Shown: piece by piece, positions 8,924 through 20,033 of the stretch
How positions within the stretch are numbered: position 1 is the first letter of the stretch
How the letters are laid out: each line of letters begins with the position of its first letter
Assembly (NCBI GenBank): GCA_963921195.1
Contig: OY992536.1
Span: 90,377,007-90,441,006, forward strand
Origin: Pegoplata infirma
Lineage: Eukaryota; Arthropoda; Insecta; Diptera; Anthomyiidae
DNA length: 64,000 nt
Direction: 5' to 3'
Made by a program: the position numbers and the translations under genes
The notes under the pieces: generated by a model
What the model was told of the DNA's origin: nothing
Seen by the model: the letters and a program-made list of their open reading frames with translations, nothing else
Databases searched by the model: none

Positions 8924-11900
8924 TTATGCTTTCAAATCTTTGGCGTGAAAAACTCCCACAACCTTCCCTTGTAAGTTTTCCACTTCATATAAACTATTAC
9001 CAACTACCCTGGCAATCCTACACTTTACGAATTTATTGCATAGTTTAGCCGAAACCTGCTTAGAGAAATCTGATAGTTGGAAATTTCTTCGAAAAACTTC
9101 TTGCCCTATTTTGAATTTGGTAACGCGGCATCGTTGGTTGTATCGCTTAGCGTTAGTTTCGTGACTATTGTGTAGATTCTTTCGGATGTTATCGCGAACA
9201 ATTTCTAAAAATTCATGACGATTTTCGAATCGATTCTCCGGATCGTCAACTAAGTTTAACTTTCGGGCGAGCTTATACGTGGACGCATGCGTTATCATGT
9301 TGGTGCCGAACAACGCGAAATACGGGGTCATCCCAATCGCTGAATGTACCGCTGATCGCAATGCACATTCTATTTCGCATAAGTGCAAATCCCATTCGCT
9401 GTGATTTTCGTCTAAATATGAACGAATTGCCGCTAACACCGACTGATTCACCCTTTCCGACGCATTCGCTTGAGGTGCATATACTCCCGTTTTAAAATGT
9501 TCTATACCGAAGTTGTTCATTAATTCTGCAAAATCTTTACCGACAAACTGCGAACCGTTGTCGGAAACGAGCGTTTCTGGACATCCGAACTTATAGAAAA
9601 CTTCTTTGATTAGAAAGTCGATTACGTTTTTAGAGTTTGCCTTTGCCATGGCTTTTAACAATACGAATTTGGTGCAATAATCCAAAACAATAAAAATGTA
9701 ACTATTTCCCCGCTTCGATCTAACATACGGGCCAAGAAAATCGATAAAAATTCTTTGGAACGGTTTTGTCGCGTCAGTTTCCTTTCCCATAGGAGGCCTT
9801 AGAATCATATTGGACGGTTTGCACTCCTTACACGTATCGCATCTATTAATGAAATCTCGAACCTGAATATTTAAATGAGGCCAGTACAAATATTCGCGAA
9901 TACGCCTAATAGTTTTCGCGATCCCACCGTGGGCGGTTTTCGGTGGTTTGTGAGCGTTTTCGATCACCTGTTCCGTCAGTGACGCTGGAACCCAAAGCTT
10001 CCACGCATGCTCTTCATGTAACGTATCCCCATTATAAAAACTAGTTCTCTTATAAGCGAAGTTCTCTACAACCTTGATATCTGGTAAACTCGACTTTTCC
10101 TCATTAATCGTTTTGATTAATTCTTTATAATCGTCAGATTGAAATTCTTTCGAATCTAAATCAATTAACGAATTCACTTCAACTTCAATAGAATCAATCG
10201 CGTATCTCGACAAAGCGTCGGGTACGACATTTTGAGAACCTTTCCGATGTTTGATCTCAAAAGTAAACGCTTGAAGCTGAAGGCTCCACCGCGCAAGTCT
10301 TCCGCTTAAGTCACGCTGTGACATAAGCCACTTAAGGCTTGAGTGGTCTGTGATTACTACGAATTGCATTAGCTCAATATAGGGACGGAATCGTTTGATT
10401 GCTGCCACTACGGCGAGACACTCTCGCTCGGTCACCGAGTAATTTTTCTGTGCCGATGTGAGCTTTTTCGAAAAATAGGCTATAGGGTGTTCACCCCCAC
10501 TATCATCCTCCTGAAACAAGACCGCGCCTATTCCAACATCGGATGCATCGCATTGAACGAAAAATTTTCTAGCGAAATCGGGGTGGGTCAAAACCGGACT
10601 AGAACTCAAACAAATTTTTAATTTTTCAAACGCAACCTTAGCTTCTTCTGTAAATTCAAATTTTTTTCCCTTTTTCAATGTGTCACAAATCGGTGCCGTA
10701 ATTGTCGCATAATCGTTGATGAATCTTCGGTACCACCCTGTGGTGCCCATGAAGCTTCTTACTTGCTTTGGTGTTGTCGGATACTTGAAATTGGCAATCG
10801 CCTGTATCTTCTCCGGATCAGGCCTAACTTTACCTTCACCAACGACATATCCGAGATATTTAAGTTCCTTACAGCAAAATTTTGACTTTGAAACATTGAT
10901 GGTAAGATTCGCACTATCCAGGCATCCTGCAACTTCTTTTAAAAGCTCAATGTGCTCAGCGAAATTTGAAGACACCACTAGCAAATCATCCAAGTAGACA
11001 AAAACCCTTTCGCGAAGGCGGGCTGGAATGACTTTGTCCATTAACCGACATAACCTTTGGGCTGCGTTGCACAACCCAAAAGGCATGACGGTAAACTGGT
11101 ACAAAGGCCTTCCAGGTACCGTGAACGCGGTTTTTTCCCTACTGGAGATAGCTAGCGGTATCTGCCAAAATGCGTCTTTCAAATCAATACTGGATATAAA
11201 ATGCGTATCACCCAGGCGGCTCAGAAGTCCCTCTATATGCGGAAGAGGATAGGCGTCCTTCACTGTGACGTCATTGAGTCGGCGAGCGTCCAAACAAATA
11301 CGCACCTTCTCTCCCTTCTGCACAAAAGTCACTCTGCTATTCCACGGACTTTCGCTCGGCTCAATGACGCCAAGTGAAAGCATTCTATCCAATTCCGCAT
11401 ACATCAGTTTCTGAACCGCTGGCGAAACTGGATAGTGCCGTTCTTTTATTGGTACTGCATCTTCTGTGTCAATCGCATGCTCTTCTAATTGCGTTTTGCC
11501 TAAACCTTTCCTGGTGAAACATGGAAATAAATCTATGGTGTTTTCTAAAGTCTTTCTTTCTACGATACTAAGGTCATGTATTCTAGGAAAATTTTTCTCG
11601 AATTCCTCATCTAACGCTACTTCATTCGTAGATAACCCACAAATATTAAACCGAATTAAATTAAAGGCTTTCATGAAGTCTACGCCAAGGAAAAGATTGA
11701 GTTTCAACGTTGGTACTAAGAAAAAATCTATATATTTGGAAATATTGTTGAATTTGATAAGAGACCTAACTCGACCTACAATACTATTCAGGTGACCATC
11801 TGCTGTACGAATTGATGATTTGAAAGGATGGACAATAAGTTTGGCCTGCTCCACAAAATCTAAACAATCTGCTCCTAAACAAGACACAGTTGCTCCACTA

Positions 11901-12424
11901 TCCAATAATCCCTGAATAGGGGTTCCATTGATTTCAATGGTAGTGTATACCCTGGAATCTGGTCCTTCATGTAAGCTGCTTGCTAGTATCTCCATGCGTA
12001 CCTCCTGTCTGCGCTTAAATCTTTGCCTTGTCTTTTGAATTCGCTTTGTTGGTTCTCCAAAAATCTTTTCTCGTGCTTCGTTGTATTCCTTTAGTCTGAC
12101 GTGCAACGGTTTTCGCAGAGGAATCTCGAAAAGTTGTTCAGCTTCTGGTTGTCTTAGCTGATCTCTAGTTAAAATCTTGAAATTTTGAGTTGATAAATTT
12201 AAATTATTTGAAAAGTTGGGATTTTTTTCTGTAGTTGAATCCTTGGCAGGTTCTGATGGTAAAGTTTTAAAAGAGTCTTTAGCATCATTTACTGTCGAGG
12301 TTGCTGGTTGTTCGGGTTCTGTTGATTTCTCGAACGGGCGTCCACTCCAGCACGAGGTCCGTTCGGATTTTGGTTTCCCTGACACGTAGGGCATCGGGGT
12401 GTTACTGTATTCTCGCGTCCACAT
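8924..12424 (-). CDS. pol: Gypsy Pol polyprotein (protease, reverse transcriptase, RNase H, integrase)
   Basis: An open frame of 1166 codons from the first in-frame ATG. In order: aspartic protease with DSGA (about residues 175-178); reverse transcriptase with SSIDLKDAFWQI, MPFGLCNA and the YLDD active site (477-480); RNase H (about 625-740) with CDASD, TERECLAV and PDALSR; integrase zinc finger (H825, H832, C862, C865) and a DDE core D895, D955, E990 with the classic 34-residue D-E gap. No chromodomain follows the integrase. The frame overlaps gag by 136 nt and is in the -1 frame. A stop codon sits just before the first ATG, so the natural product is most likely a Gag-Pol fusion made at the slippery site at 12373-12379, not initiation at 12424. 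All catalytic residues are present, consistent with a young, possibly active copy. Confidence 0.95.
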   Translation of the reverse strand: MWTREYSNTPMPYVSGKPKSERTSCWSGRPFEKSTEPEQPATSTVNDAKDSFKTLPSEPAKDSTTEKNPNFSNNLNLSTQNFKILTRDQLRQPEAEQLFEIPLRKPLHVRLKEYNEAREKIFGEPTKRIQKTRQRFKRRQEVRMEILASSLHEGPDSRVYTTIEINGTPIQGLLDSGATVSCLGADCLDFVEQAKLIVHPFKSSIRTADGHLNSIVGRVRSLIKFNNISKYIDFFLVPTLKLNLFLGVDFMKAFNLIRFNICGLSTNEVALDEEFEKNFPRIHDLSIVERKTLENTIDLFPCFTRKGLGKTQLEEHAIDTEDAVPIKERHYPVSPAVQKLMYAELDRMLSLGVIEPSESPWNSRVTFVQKGEKVRICLDARRLNDVTVKDAYPLPHIEGLLSRLGDTHFISSIDLKDAFWQIPLAISSREKTAFTVPGRPLYQFTVMPFGLCNAAQRLCRLMDKVIPARLRERVFVYLDDLLVVSSNFAEHIELLKEVAGCLDSANLTINVSKSKFCCKELKYLGYVVGEGKVRPDPEKIQAIANFKYPTTPKQVRSFMGTTGWYRRFINDYATITAPICDTLKKGKKFEFTEEAKVAFEKLKICLSSSPVLTHPDFARKFFVQCDASDVGIGAVLFQEDDSGGEHPIAYFSKKLTSAQKNYSVTERECLAVVAAIKRFRPYIELMQFVVITDHSSLKWLMSQRDLSGRLARWSLQLQAFTFEIKHRKGSQNVVPDALSRYAIDSIEVEVNSLIDLDSKEFQSDDYKELIKTINEEKSSLPDIKVVENFAYKRTSFYNGDTLHEEHAWKLWVPASLTEQVIENAHKPPKTAHGGIAKTIRRIREYLYWPHLNIQVRDFINRCDTCKECKPSNMILRPPMGKETDATKPFQRIFIDFLGPYVRSKRGNSYIFIVLDYCTKFVLLKAMAKANSKNVIDFLIKEVFYKFGCPETLVSDNGSQFVGKDFAELMNNFGIEHFKTGVYAPQANASERVNQSVLAAIRSYLDENHSEWDLHLCEIECALRSAVHSAIGMTPYFALFGTNMITHASTYKLARKLNLVDDPENRFENRHEFLEIVRDNIRKNLHNSHETNAKRYNQRCRVTKFKIGQEVFRRNFQLSDFSKQVSAKLCNKFVKCRIARVVGNSLYEVENLQGKVVGVFHAKDLKA

Positions 12425-14112
12425 CTATAACAAAAAAGTCTTCTTTGTTCTACGGGACAATCTAAAAATGTATGGTCTTCAGCTTTACAGTTCCAACAGC
12501 TCAAAGGTCTACCAGCTGCAAGTGCGTCAATCTCCGGCAAATTTTCCTCTACAGGTGTCGGTAGCAATGGTTCAAAGGCATTTACCTGACGTACTGGATA
12601 ACGGCTATTGAGTTGCCTCTCTCGATGACTGTTCAGAAGATTTTCAGCCATGCGAGCTTCTCGGCAAAATTCGGCCAACCCAAGCGCTCCTGATGAAAAT
12701 AACAATCTGGCCAACGATGGTTCCAGATTATCTTTCATAATGCTGACTAAATCGTATTCACTCATAGGGCGACGTAGCTGATTGCGTAATTTTACTATTG
12801 CATTATAGAAATCGTCAAAAGATTCTTTTGCTTGTTGACGTCTAGCGAGAATTTTTCTCTGTATTTCGAAGTCACTGTAATGTCGCTGGAATTGGGCTAC
12901 TAACGCTGCTTTCAGTTCTGGCCACGTAGTTATATTGTTTAATCTTCTATAATTCCAGAACCATTCTAATGCTGCCCCATCTAAAAGTAGGTGAAAAGCT
13001 CTTAGCACCTCTTCCCAAGAACATCGAAAGTCCAATTGCATCGTCTCTACACGAAACACGAAATCTTCTACGCTATAAGAATCTTTAGTTCCCGCGAACT
13101 TTATCCCCCACCTATCTAATCTCTTATGCGGCTCGACTGGATGATAATATGGCCTAGCTTCAACATATGGCTGAACGGGTGGTAGATAATTGTACGCTGA
13201 AAGTTGAGGGTAATTTTGTTGTTGGTTATCAAACAAAGGCTGTTGTTGATACCAGTTTGGTTGTCGACTGTTCCTTGGTTGTGGTGGTATATCCCCTTGA
13301 TTTAAAATCCTCGGCTGATGAACATTGAACGTAGGTTGTGGATTATTCTGCGGCAGCTGCTGATTGGACTGAATTGGTGGTGGAAAATCCAATGGATGTG
13401 CACTCCTTGGCTGCTGTAAGCTTCGATTTAGTCGTTGATTGTTTAACGTTGGCTGAATATTCCTTGGTGGTGGTGGTGGTGGAAAATCCCATTGATGCCT
13501 ACCCGCTGTCCTTTGCAAAGGTGGCGGCTGTCGCAAGTTTGGCAATCTCACATCCTGCTGAGCTTGATTCCTTTCAATATTTCCCCGGTTGTTGTTTTGC
13601 TGAGAAAGTTCACTAATGGTTGCCCTAACCAACCTTGGAAGTAGTTCATTAAGCCTGTCGTCAACAGCACGATGTACTTCAACTTGCCTTAGACCTTCAA
13701 GAGCTCTTTCCTCTTCATCACGACGTTGATCTTCTACCCGATTAGTCCGTCCTTGTGATCGGATACCCTGGTTCTGTCGGAAGTCATGCACAACCTCCCT
13801 TGCAGTTAAGCTGCTATAGTTCGGTGACGGTATTGTGCTGTCTTGGGATGAGTTCGCTCCCCCGCTCGCAAATCCTTCCAGCTCTTCCTGATCTAACTCT
13901 GAATTATTTCCCGTAAGAGTCGTATTTATCGCGGCGTTAGCTGTAGAAGCCATGGGTGTCCTACTTGAAGAACCTGGTTGTATATCTAGGTCTTGAGCTA
14001 ATTGACTTGTACTAGTGTTCGTTGGGTCAGTTTGGGTAATTCCGGTAGGTGGCGTTGTTGTCGGTGGACCCATGTTTGAGTTTGTCTTTCTCCCGCTTCG
14101 GAGTTCTACCAT
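12289..14112 (-). CDS. gag: Gypsy Gag protein
   Basis: A 607-aa frame that starts at the first ATG after the leader. Residues about 60-320 are low-complexity, rich in Gln, Asn and Pro, with repeated PPPP stretches. Residues about 335-490 look like a Retrotrans_gag capsid region (KFAGTKDSYSVEDF, GAALEWFW, FDDFYNAI). Near the C-terminus is a zinc knuckle, CWNCKAEDHTFLDC (CCHC spacing with Asp in place of the usual Gly), followed by a second Cys cluster, CYRCGRE...CPTC. Gag packages the element RNA into virus-like particles. The tail overlaps pol, and the -1 slippery heptamer lies within this overlap. Confidence 0.92.
   Translation of the reverse strand: MVELRSGRKTNSNMGPPTTTPPTGITQTDPTNTSTSQLAQDLDIQPGSSSRTPMASTANAAINTTLTGNNSELDQEELEGFASGGANSSQDSTIPSPNYSSLTAREVVHDFRQNQGIRSQGRTNRVEDQRRDEEERALEGLRQVEVHRAVDDRLNELLPRLVRATISELSQQNNNRGNIERNQAQQDVRLPNLRQPPPLQRTAGRHQWDFPPPPPPRNIQPTLNNQRLNRSLQQPRSAHPLDFPPPIQSNQQLPQNNPQPTFNVHQPRILNQGDIPPQPRNSRQPNWYQQQPLFDNQQQNYPQLSAYNYLPPVQPYVEARPYYHPVEPHKRLDRWGIKFAGTKDSYSVEDFVFRVETMQLDFRCSWEEVLRAFHLLLDGAALEWFWNYRRLNNITTWPELKAALVAQFQRHYSDFEIQRKILARRQQAKESFDDFYNAIVKLRNQLRRPMSEYDLVSIMKDNLEPSLARLLFSSGALGLAEFCREARMAENLLNSHRERQLNSRYPVRQVNAFEPLLPTPVEENLPEIDALAAGRPLSCWNCKAEDHTFLDCPVEQRRLFCYRCGRENTVTPRCPTCQGNQNPNGPRAGVDARSRNQQNPNNQQPRQ
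12331..12379 (-). promoter_or_regulatory. -1 ribosomal frameshift signal (GGGAAAC heptamer plus stem)
   Basis: On the minus strand the heptamer GGGAAAC (12379-12373) is phased G|GGA|AAC in the gag frame, matching the X XXY YYZ rule. Seven nucleotides downstream, CGAACGG (12365-12359) can pair with CCGTTCG (12337-12331) across a 21-nt loop, giving a stem or possible pseudoknot at the usual distance. The pol frame is exactly -1 relative to gag. The heptamer lies 48 nt downstream of the first pol ATG and 85 nt before the gag stop codon ends. Confidence 0.85.
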
Positions 14113-16570
14113 AAAAAAAATCGAACCTAATTCAAAAATCTACTTCGGTTTCAGATGTCTAAACCGATTACGATCAAGTACCAGAAAGTTTAAAGAAAAG
14201 TTTAAATTTTTTTTTCAAAAAAAAATGTACAAAAAAATGAGAGCTGAATATCTAAAATCTTCGAATGCGTTGAATTGATTACTTCAAATATTCACGCCCT
14301 TTCCGCTTGCATCACGGAGTTTCCAAAAGTATATAAAAAAATTGCACCACTGCTCAACTACTCTTGCAGGAGGTGACTAACTATAGTTTAGGTATAACCA
14401 TAAACTTCTATTCAAAGACAAAAAAAATATATATGTTCATCGGTTTGAGTCTCGATATGACTATAAGAAGAATCACGAATCGATTATTATTCAAAAGAAA
14501 AATGTTTCCTCTGAAAACGAAAAAATTATGTTCACTAATTGTTTTTTTTTCCCCAATCAATGTAAGTTGATTGTGCTAAAATTTTTAAGCTGATATGCCC
14601 CTTTTTCTGTTTGTACGGTAATGTCAGTTAAACGTTGTTGTTATCTTTTCACTTATTGTTTGCTAGATTTTGCTAGATTATTTCATTTACCAAATCTTTA
14701 ATCTTTTTCCAATTAAATTCAAAGTTTAAGTATGAAAAAAAAATTTTTTCTTTTTTTAAAGGTACTCACGTTTGATCTTCAATTTCAATTTGAAATTACA
14801 AATAAAATTTCTTAGGAAAAACTATCAAATATATTTTTTCCCAATGATGACCACACAAAGAAATCTGACCGCGATATATTCCAAAATAACAAAATAGTTA
14901 TTTTAAGATTTGGATTTTCTTAAATAGTTGTTGTTTTTTTTTTTTTTTTTTTTGACAATTCAAAAGGATGATTTTTCCATAGGCCAAAGGTTTTGTGTGT
15001 ATGGTTTTGTATGGATGGTTTTTTTATAAATGTGTTAAATATGAATCAAAAAGTTTTTAATTGCCTGCTTTCAAGTAAATTATCAACTTACAAGTTTGCA
15101 AAGGCCAAGATTATTTAATAGTAAACAAAAAAAATAAAAATATAACTACTAAAAATTATAAATTTTAAAAAAAATAAAAATGCAAAGTTTTACGGAAAAA
15201 TAATAAAAATAAAACAACTAACTAAAAAAATAAAAAAAAAATAAAAAGCAATTAACTAAAAAATAATAAGATATGAAATCCAAAACCAAAAAAAATAATG
15301 AGTATCGAAATTAAAATGAACAAAACTAATGACAAAAAAAATAAAAAAATAAAAAACAAGTGAGAGTGTTAAATTCGGCTGTGCCGAATCTATTATACCC
15401 TCCAAAATGTAAAAAAAAAATTAAAAACAAAAATTTCTCAGGGGCGTTTCTTTTTTTTTTTGGGGGGGGGGGGGGGTTGATAGGGTCAGTGGGGGACGTT
15501 GAGAGCACCTTCCCATCGCGATAAATATACCAAATGTTACATTTAATTAACAAAAATACAAAAAAAACATATAAAAAAGTGTATTTTTTTAGATGTTGGT
15601 TTAGTTCTTCAAGGGGGAACTTTTTTCCCCCTGGTCCGATTTGGCCAATTTCCGAACTTAACCTGCCTAGGAACATAAGACATACTTGTGCCAAACTTGA
15701 AGGGTCTAGCTATTTTATTTTGGACTGCATCGTGTTAACTACAGACGGACGGACGGACGGACGGACGGACAGACAGACGGACGGACGGACGGACGGACGG
15801 ACATCGCTAAAATGTCTTAGAATCGATCACTGATCAATAATATATATACTTTATGGGGTCCCCGACCGATATTTCGATGCGTTACACACGGAATGACAAA
15901 GTGAGTATACCCCCATACTGTGGTTGGAGGGTATAAAAATGAACGGAAAAAGGGTAATTGAAAGAGTTTACCTTTTTTTTTTTTTTAGTTGTTGGGCCAA
16001 TAAAAATTTGGGTGACTTAAATTGGCTTTGAATGTTGTTATCTGAAACTTGAAAGTTAACTTTAACTCTGAACGAATAAATTGGCTGGGTAAGTATTTGG
16101 TATGTGAAACGAAATGAAACAGTTTCTGTTTTAAAACGACTTGAAATGTTAGAAATTTCAGTTCAGAAAGAGTAAGAATCCAACTTGTCCTTAAAATTTT
16201 CTAGAACACTTAAGTAACACGGTATAGTGTCGCAACAAGAATGAATATTGGCTACGATCTTGGACTTACACTATCCGTCAACCTTTTTAATGGTCACTGG
16301 CATTCGTCGCGATTAGTGTGTTTAAGTTTTAAACCACTAAGACATACGAAGTCATTCCCATTACGATTTACATATAAGCGTTGCAAATGAAATTGATCTT
16401 AATCAATGGTTCATGACTCACGCTAATATATAGTTCGTACGTGTATCTATAAATTTCCATTTTCCCCCCTTTCGATTTGCGGACAACCATGACTCAAACT
16501 TTTTCCTATACATTACTGTATTACTCTGAATAATTTCTAATTGTTGTTAATGGATCTATGTTTTGGTCGG
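14113..16570 (-). other. Long 5' leader of the gypsy element
   Basis: About 2.46 kb between the primer-binding site and the gag start. It is AT-rich and has no open frame worth calling. It contains a mini-me-like repeat at 15356-15939, several A- and T-runs, and a run of about 14 G near 15462-15476. Confidence 0.8.
15356..15939 (+). mobile_element. Mini-me-like dipteran repeat, copy A (inside gypsy leader)
   Basis: Starts near GAGTGTTAAATTCGGCTGTG and ends with CATACTGTGGTTGGAGGGTA followed by TAAAAA. It carries an expanded GACG/GACA (GTCY) microsatellite at about 15744-15801 and a TATATATACTTTAT segment at about 15841, the two microsatellite-prone regions described for dipteran mini-me elements. 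Related copies here: 50195-50603 (+), 58934-59280 (-), 25913-26100 (+, decayed) and a scrap at 41395-41470 (-). No coding capacity. Confidence 0.75.
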
Positions 16571-16588
16571 GCCCCACGTTGGGCGCCA
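16571..16588 (-). promoter_or_regulatory. Primer-binding site, tRNA-Lys(CUU)
   Basis: On the minus strand TGGCGCCCAACGTGGGGC lies 5 nt after the end of the 5' LTR. From memory of the fly tRNA-Lys(CUU) 3' end (..CCCCACGTTGGGCG plus CCA), this is an 18-nt exact complement. It primes minus-strand cDNA synthesis. Confidence 0.9.
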
Positions 16589-16593
16589 TTAGC

Positions 16594-19500
16594 TGTCACG
16601 ATTCAACCCCGCAAGGGAGTTGCCACCCCTAGTTCCTACACACTGGCAACTTGACAATCTGGGCACGGCTATGGCTCGTCGGGCTTGGGTGAGGTGTTCT
16701 TTGTAGGAAACTAGAAACGGTTGCAGCTAAATTTTTGTACCAGTGTAACTTGATTCTTAAAAAGAAATAAAATAAATGTTGAAAATAAAGGGCCTCGACC
16801 TCAAGTCATTTCGTATCGAACTGTAGTAGACAAGTTGATAATAGTCTACTGAGCTCCCTCCCACAGTTACTTCTTCAATAACTATCCTTGGTAATACGTT
16901 TGCAAAATCTTATAGATTACCCCTAATTTGCGTTTCACTACCAAATACTTACATTCCCTGCTCTTTTATTCAGCCATGTTGCTTAGATAAAAACGAAATC
17001 AAATTTTTGTTACAATATTCAACATATTCAAGAAAATTTATTAATCGAAAAATTCATCAGATATTTCTTAGTTTAGCTTAAAGTAACTTTAACACTATGA
17101 GATATCATATGATTTACTAGATGGACAAGAAACCTTAAAATGAAATAACTGGATTATTTTAAAACTAAAAATAAGCCATAATTGCAATTAATAAACTAAT
17201 GTCGAAATCTTAGTTCGCTGCAAATAATAAAATTTGCAATGAATCCATTGGTATTTCCATTAATATTTATAAAAAAACACAGACGAAATCTTCCTAACAA
17301 TAGCGCTATGGTTTGGGTAAAATGCCTGATTTGTAAAATAGTGACATCGGTCACTCATTTAAGGAACTAAAATTTCGATGATTTTCCCGTAGGGTGTATA
17401 ATTACAAAGTTCAATATGAATAAGAATAAGTTGATGATAATTTCTAAAGTTTTATAATATTGGTTTAAATTTATAAAGAACAAACAAAATTTACCTAATT
17501 TCGCTTATTCGACCGATTATACGTTTCGGCTTATTTATCCATTATCGAATAAACAAACTTAGAATTTGTTTGTGATTTTAAATGGTTAATTTTAGGATAT
17601 AGAAAAAAATAATTTCTAAAAATAAGAACAGTTCGTCTAAAGCGACGAAAAGATAGAATTTCAAAATTCAAAATATGTGTTCAATTTAGAAAAATCGGAA
17701 GGACGAATAATTAAATGATTAGTGAAATCAACAATTTATCTATGTCAAAATTAGAGATCGATTATTCGAATATAAATATCCAGAGAATGAACATATGGCG
17801 TAATCAATCAATATTTAGCGAAAAAGATATTAAAATGAAAGGTCCAGGTTTTTGTTAAGTGGTTTTATGATTTTGAAAAAATTTATTTTAAAATAATTTT
17901 GCACAAAAAATTTATTTTTAAATAATTTTGCACAAAAAAATTTAATTTAAAATATATTTGCACAAAAAAATTTATTTTTTAAATAATTTTGCACAAAGAA
18001 ATTTAATTTAAAATATATTTGCACAAAAAATTTATTTTTTAAATAATTTTGCACAAAAAAATTTAATTTAAAATATATTTGCACAACAAATTTATTTTTT
18101 TTAAATAATTTTGCACAAAAAAAATTATCTTAAAATAATTTTTGCATAAAAAATTTATTTTAAAATAATTTAAAATATATTTGCACAAAAAAATTTATCT
18201 TAAAATAATTTTTGCATAAAAAATTTATTTTAAAATAATTTTGTCAAATCAAACTTTATTTTTAAAATAAAGGTGTAAAAATTTTCTACAACGTCTTTTG
18301 CGTTGTATTTTGTAAAAATAAAAAAAACGAGTAATATCGCATGAAACGATCACTTAATCAGCCGATTAATTTTATGGCAAACGGAACTTATTTTGTGTTT
18401 TTTTTTTTCTGTCTGAACCACTGTACTACGTAATTTACCAGTACTCCAAATGGAGAATAAAAACGTTCACACTATCTAACGATTAACAAAAAATTTTGTC
18501 ACTGTCGAATCTTAAATTTTGAAATTTTCTTTCTTAAGAATCGATTTTAAGCTAAACGATAATTTTTATAACCATACAAATGTTAAATTTTAAAAATTTT
18601 ATGCCTTAAGAATCGATTTTACACGTTAAACGATAATTTTCCATAACAAAGAAAAATGAACTTAATTACGTGCCTCCCTAATACACAAATATATTTTGTA
18701 CTCTCAGAACCACCCCTGACATACAATTTTCTTTTAGTGGGGTTCTTTCGAAACAAAATATATAACCCGCACTAGAAATTTATCTAAATACCACAAATTC
18801 TACTGTTTCTACTTATCTGCACAATCAACCTCTCTGCTGCTGTTCTTTCGTTGGCAAAATTCGTTCTTTTAGTTCTTGTTGTTGTTGCTGTTATTAATTG
18901 AAGTTGCTGCTGTTCTTGTGTTGGGAAAATTCGTTCTTTTAGTTCTTGTTGTTGTTGCTGTTATTAATTGAAGTTGCTGCTGTTCTTGTGTTGGAAAAAT
19001 TCGTTCTTTTAGTTCTTGTTGTTGTTGCTGTTATTAATTGAAGTTGCTGCTGTTCTTGTGTTGGAAAAATTCGTTCTTTTAGTTCTTGTTGTTGTTGCTG
19101 TTGCGCATTGGAGTTTCTGCTGTTCTTTAGTTGGCAAAATTCGTTCTTTTAGTTCTTGTTGTTGTTGCTGTTGCGCATTAGAGTTTCTGCTGTTCTTTTG
19201 TTGGCAAAATTCGTTCTTTTAGTTCTTACACTTTTTACTTCGACCAAATTAACGCCGTCAAATTAATTTTAGTGGCGGTTTTTTTTTTTTATTTATGGAA
19301 ATTTTATATTTTTTTTCTTTACGTTTACCGGCGATCTTTTCTTACTAACCGGTGGTGCTGAATTTTATAGGTGTATTTGGGGTACGCTTTTGTAAATTTC
19401 CCTTTAACGTCAATTAATAATGGCGGCTGTGTTTTTTTAATAATTTGCACTTTTAAAAGGCTATTTGATGGCGTTGCCGAAAATTATTAATTTTATTTAC

Positions 19501-20029
19501 TGAACGCATAAATAAGTTTTCCCCGTTCAACGATGTTTATTCCCAAGGCGAATTTAAGTTTTTTTTTTTTTTTTAGGTTGACTCCTAAAATGGCGGTTGA
19601 TGGTCTCGATGTTCTGTACTTTTTCTTTTTCCGTGGACAAAATTTAAAAATTTATAATAGATGCGACCTAAAGGTGAAATAACCAGTAAATATTTTAACT
19701 TTCCCCATTGGATTCACTTTAACTTACGTTTACTTTCTCAACACGTTGAGATGCTGTTGAAAATTTACGATTTTATTGCGGCTTCAACTAAAGACGTCTT
19801 GGTTACTCGACCATCAACCGGAAAAGGAGTGAGATCGGACATTTTCCTTTTCAAGTGATGCCAAGTTAACCGCTTCGAGGCAAAATAACTGCGGCCAACT
19901 TCACTGACATTAAAGTGCAACCAAATTTTGTTTGTACAGAGTTGCATTTGACAAAAAGGGTTGCCATAGCTTCCCAAAAACTATTAAAAATAAAAATATC
20001 TACACTGAGCGAAACCACGGATCGCTACA
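16594..20029 (-). repeat. 5' LTR (3,436 bp) of the gypsy element
   Basis: Direct repeat of 5405-8840 at an offset of 11,189 bp, with equal length. As the 5' LTR on the minus strand it should hold the promoter; I could not pin down a TATA box or initiator with confidence. The tandem blocks fall at about 17879-18264 and 18830-19227. Confidence 0.95.
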
Positions 20030-20033
20030 AGTG

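Larger units (their letters stand above)
5405..20029 (-). mobile_element. Complete Ty3/gypsy LTR retrotransposon, 14,625 bp
   Basis: Two direct repeats of 3,436 bp bound an internal region with gag and pol on the minus strand. Both LTRs start TGTC... and end ...TACA on the plus strand, fulfilling the TG...CA rule. The element is flanked by a 4-bp direct repeat AGTG (5401-5404 and 20030-20033), a length usual for Ty3/gypsy integrases. Order in the sense direction: 5' LTR (16594-20029), tRNA-Lys primer site, 2.5-kb leader, gag, pol by -1 frameshift, hairpin, polypurine tract, 3' LTR (5405-8840). No env frame and no chromodomain were found. I see only two substitutions between the LTRs, so insertion was very recent. 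The tRNA-Lys primer, 4-bp duplication and very long LTRs recall the Osvaldo/Ulysses/Woot group, but clade placement needs an RT tree. Confidence 0.95.

Noticed and set aside
8840..8924. Possible env gene of the gypsy element
   Set aside because: Only 83 bp separate the pol stop from the 3' LTR; no third frame is present on the element strand.
15744..15801. CRISPR-like or regulatory direct repeats
   Set aside because: A simple GACG/GACA microsatellite inside a mini-me-like element; no spacers.
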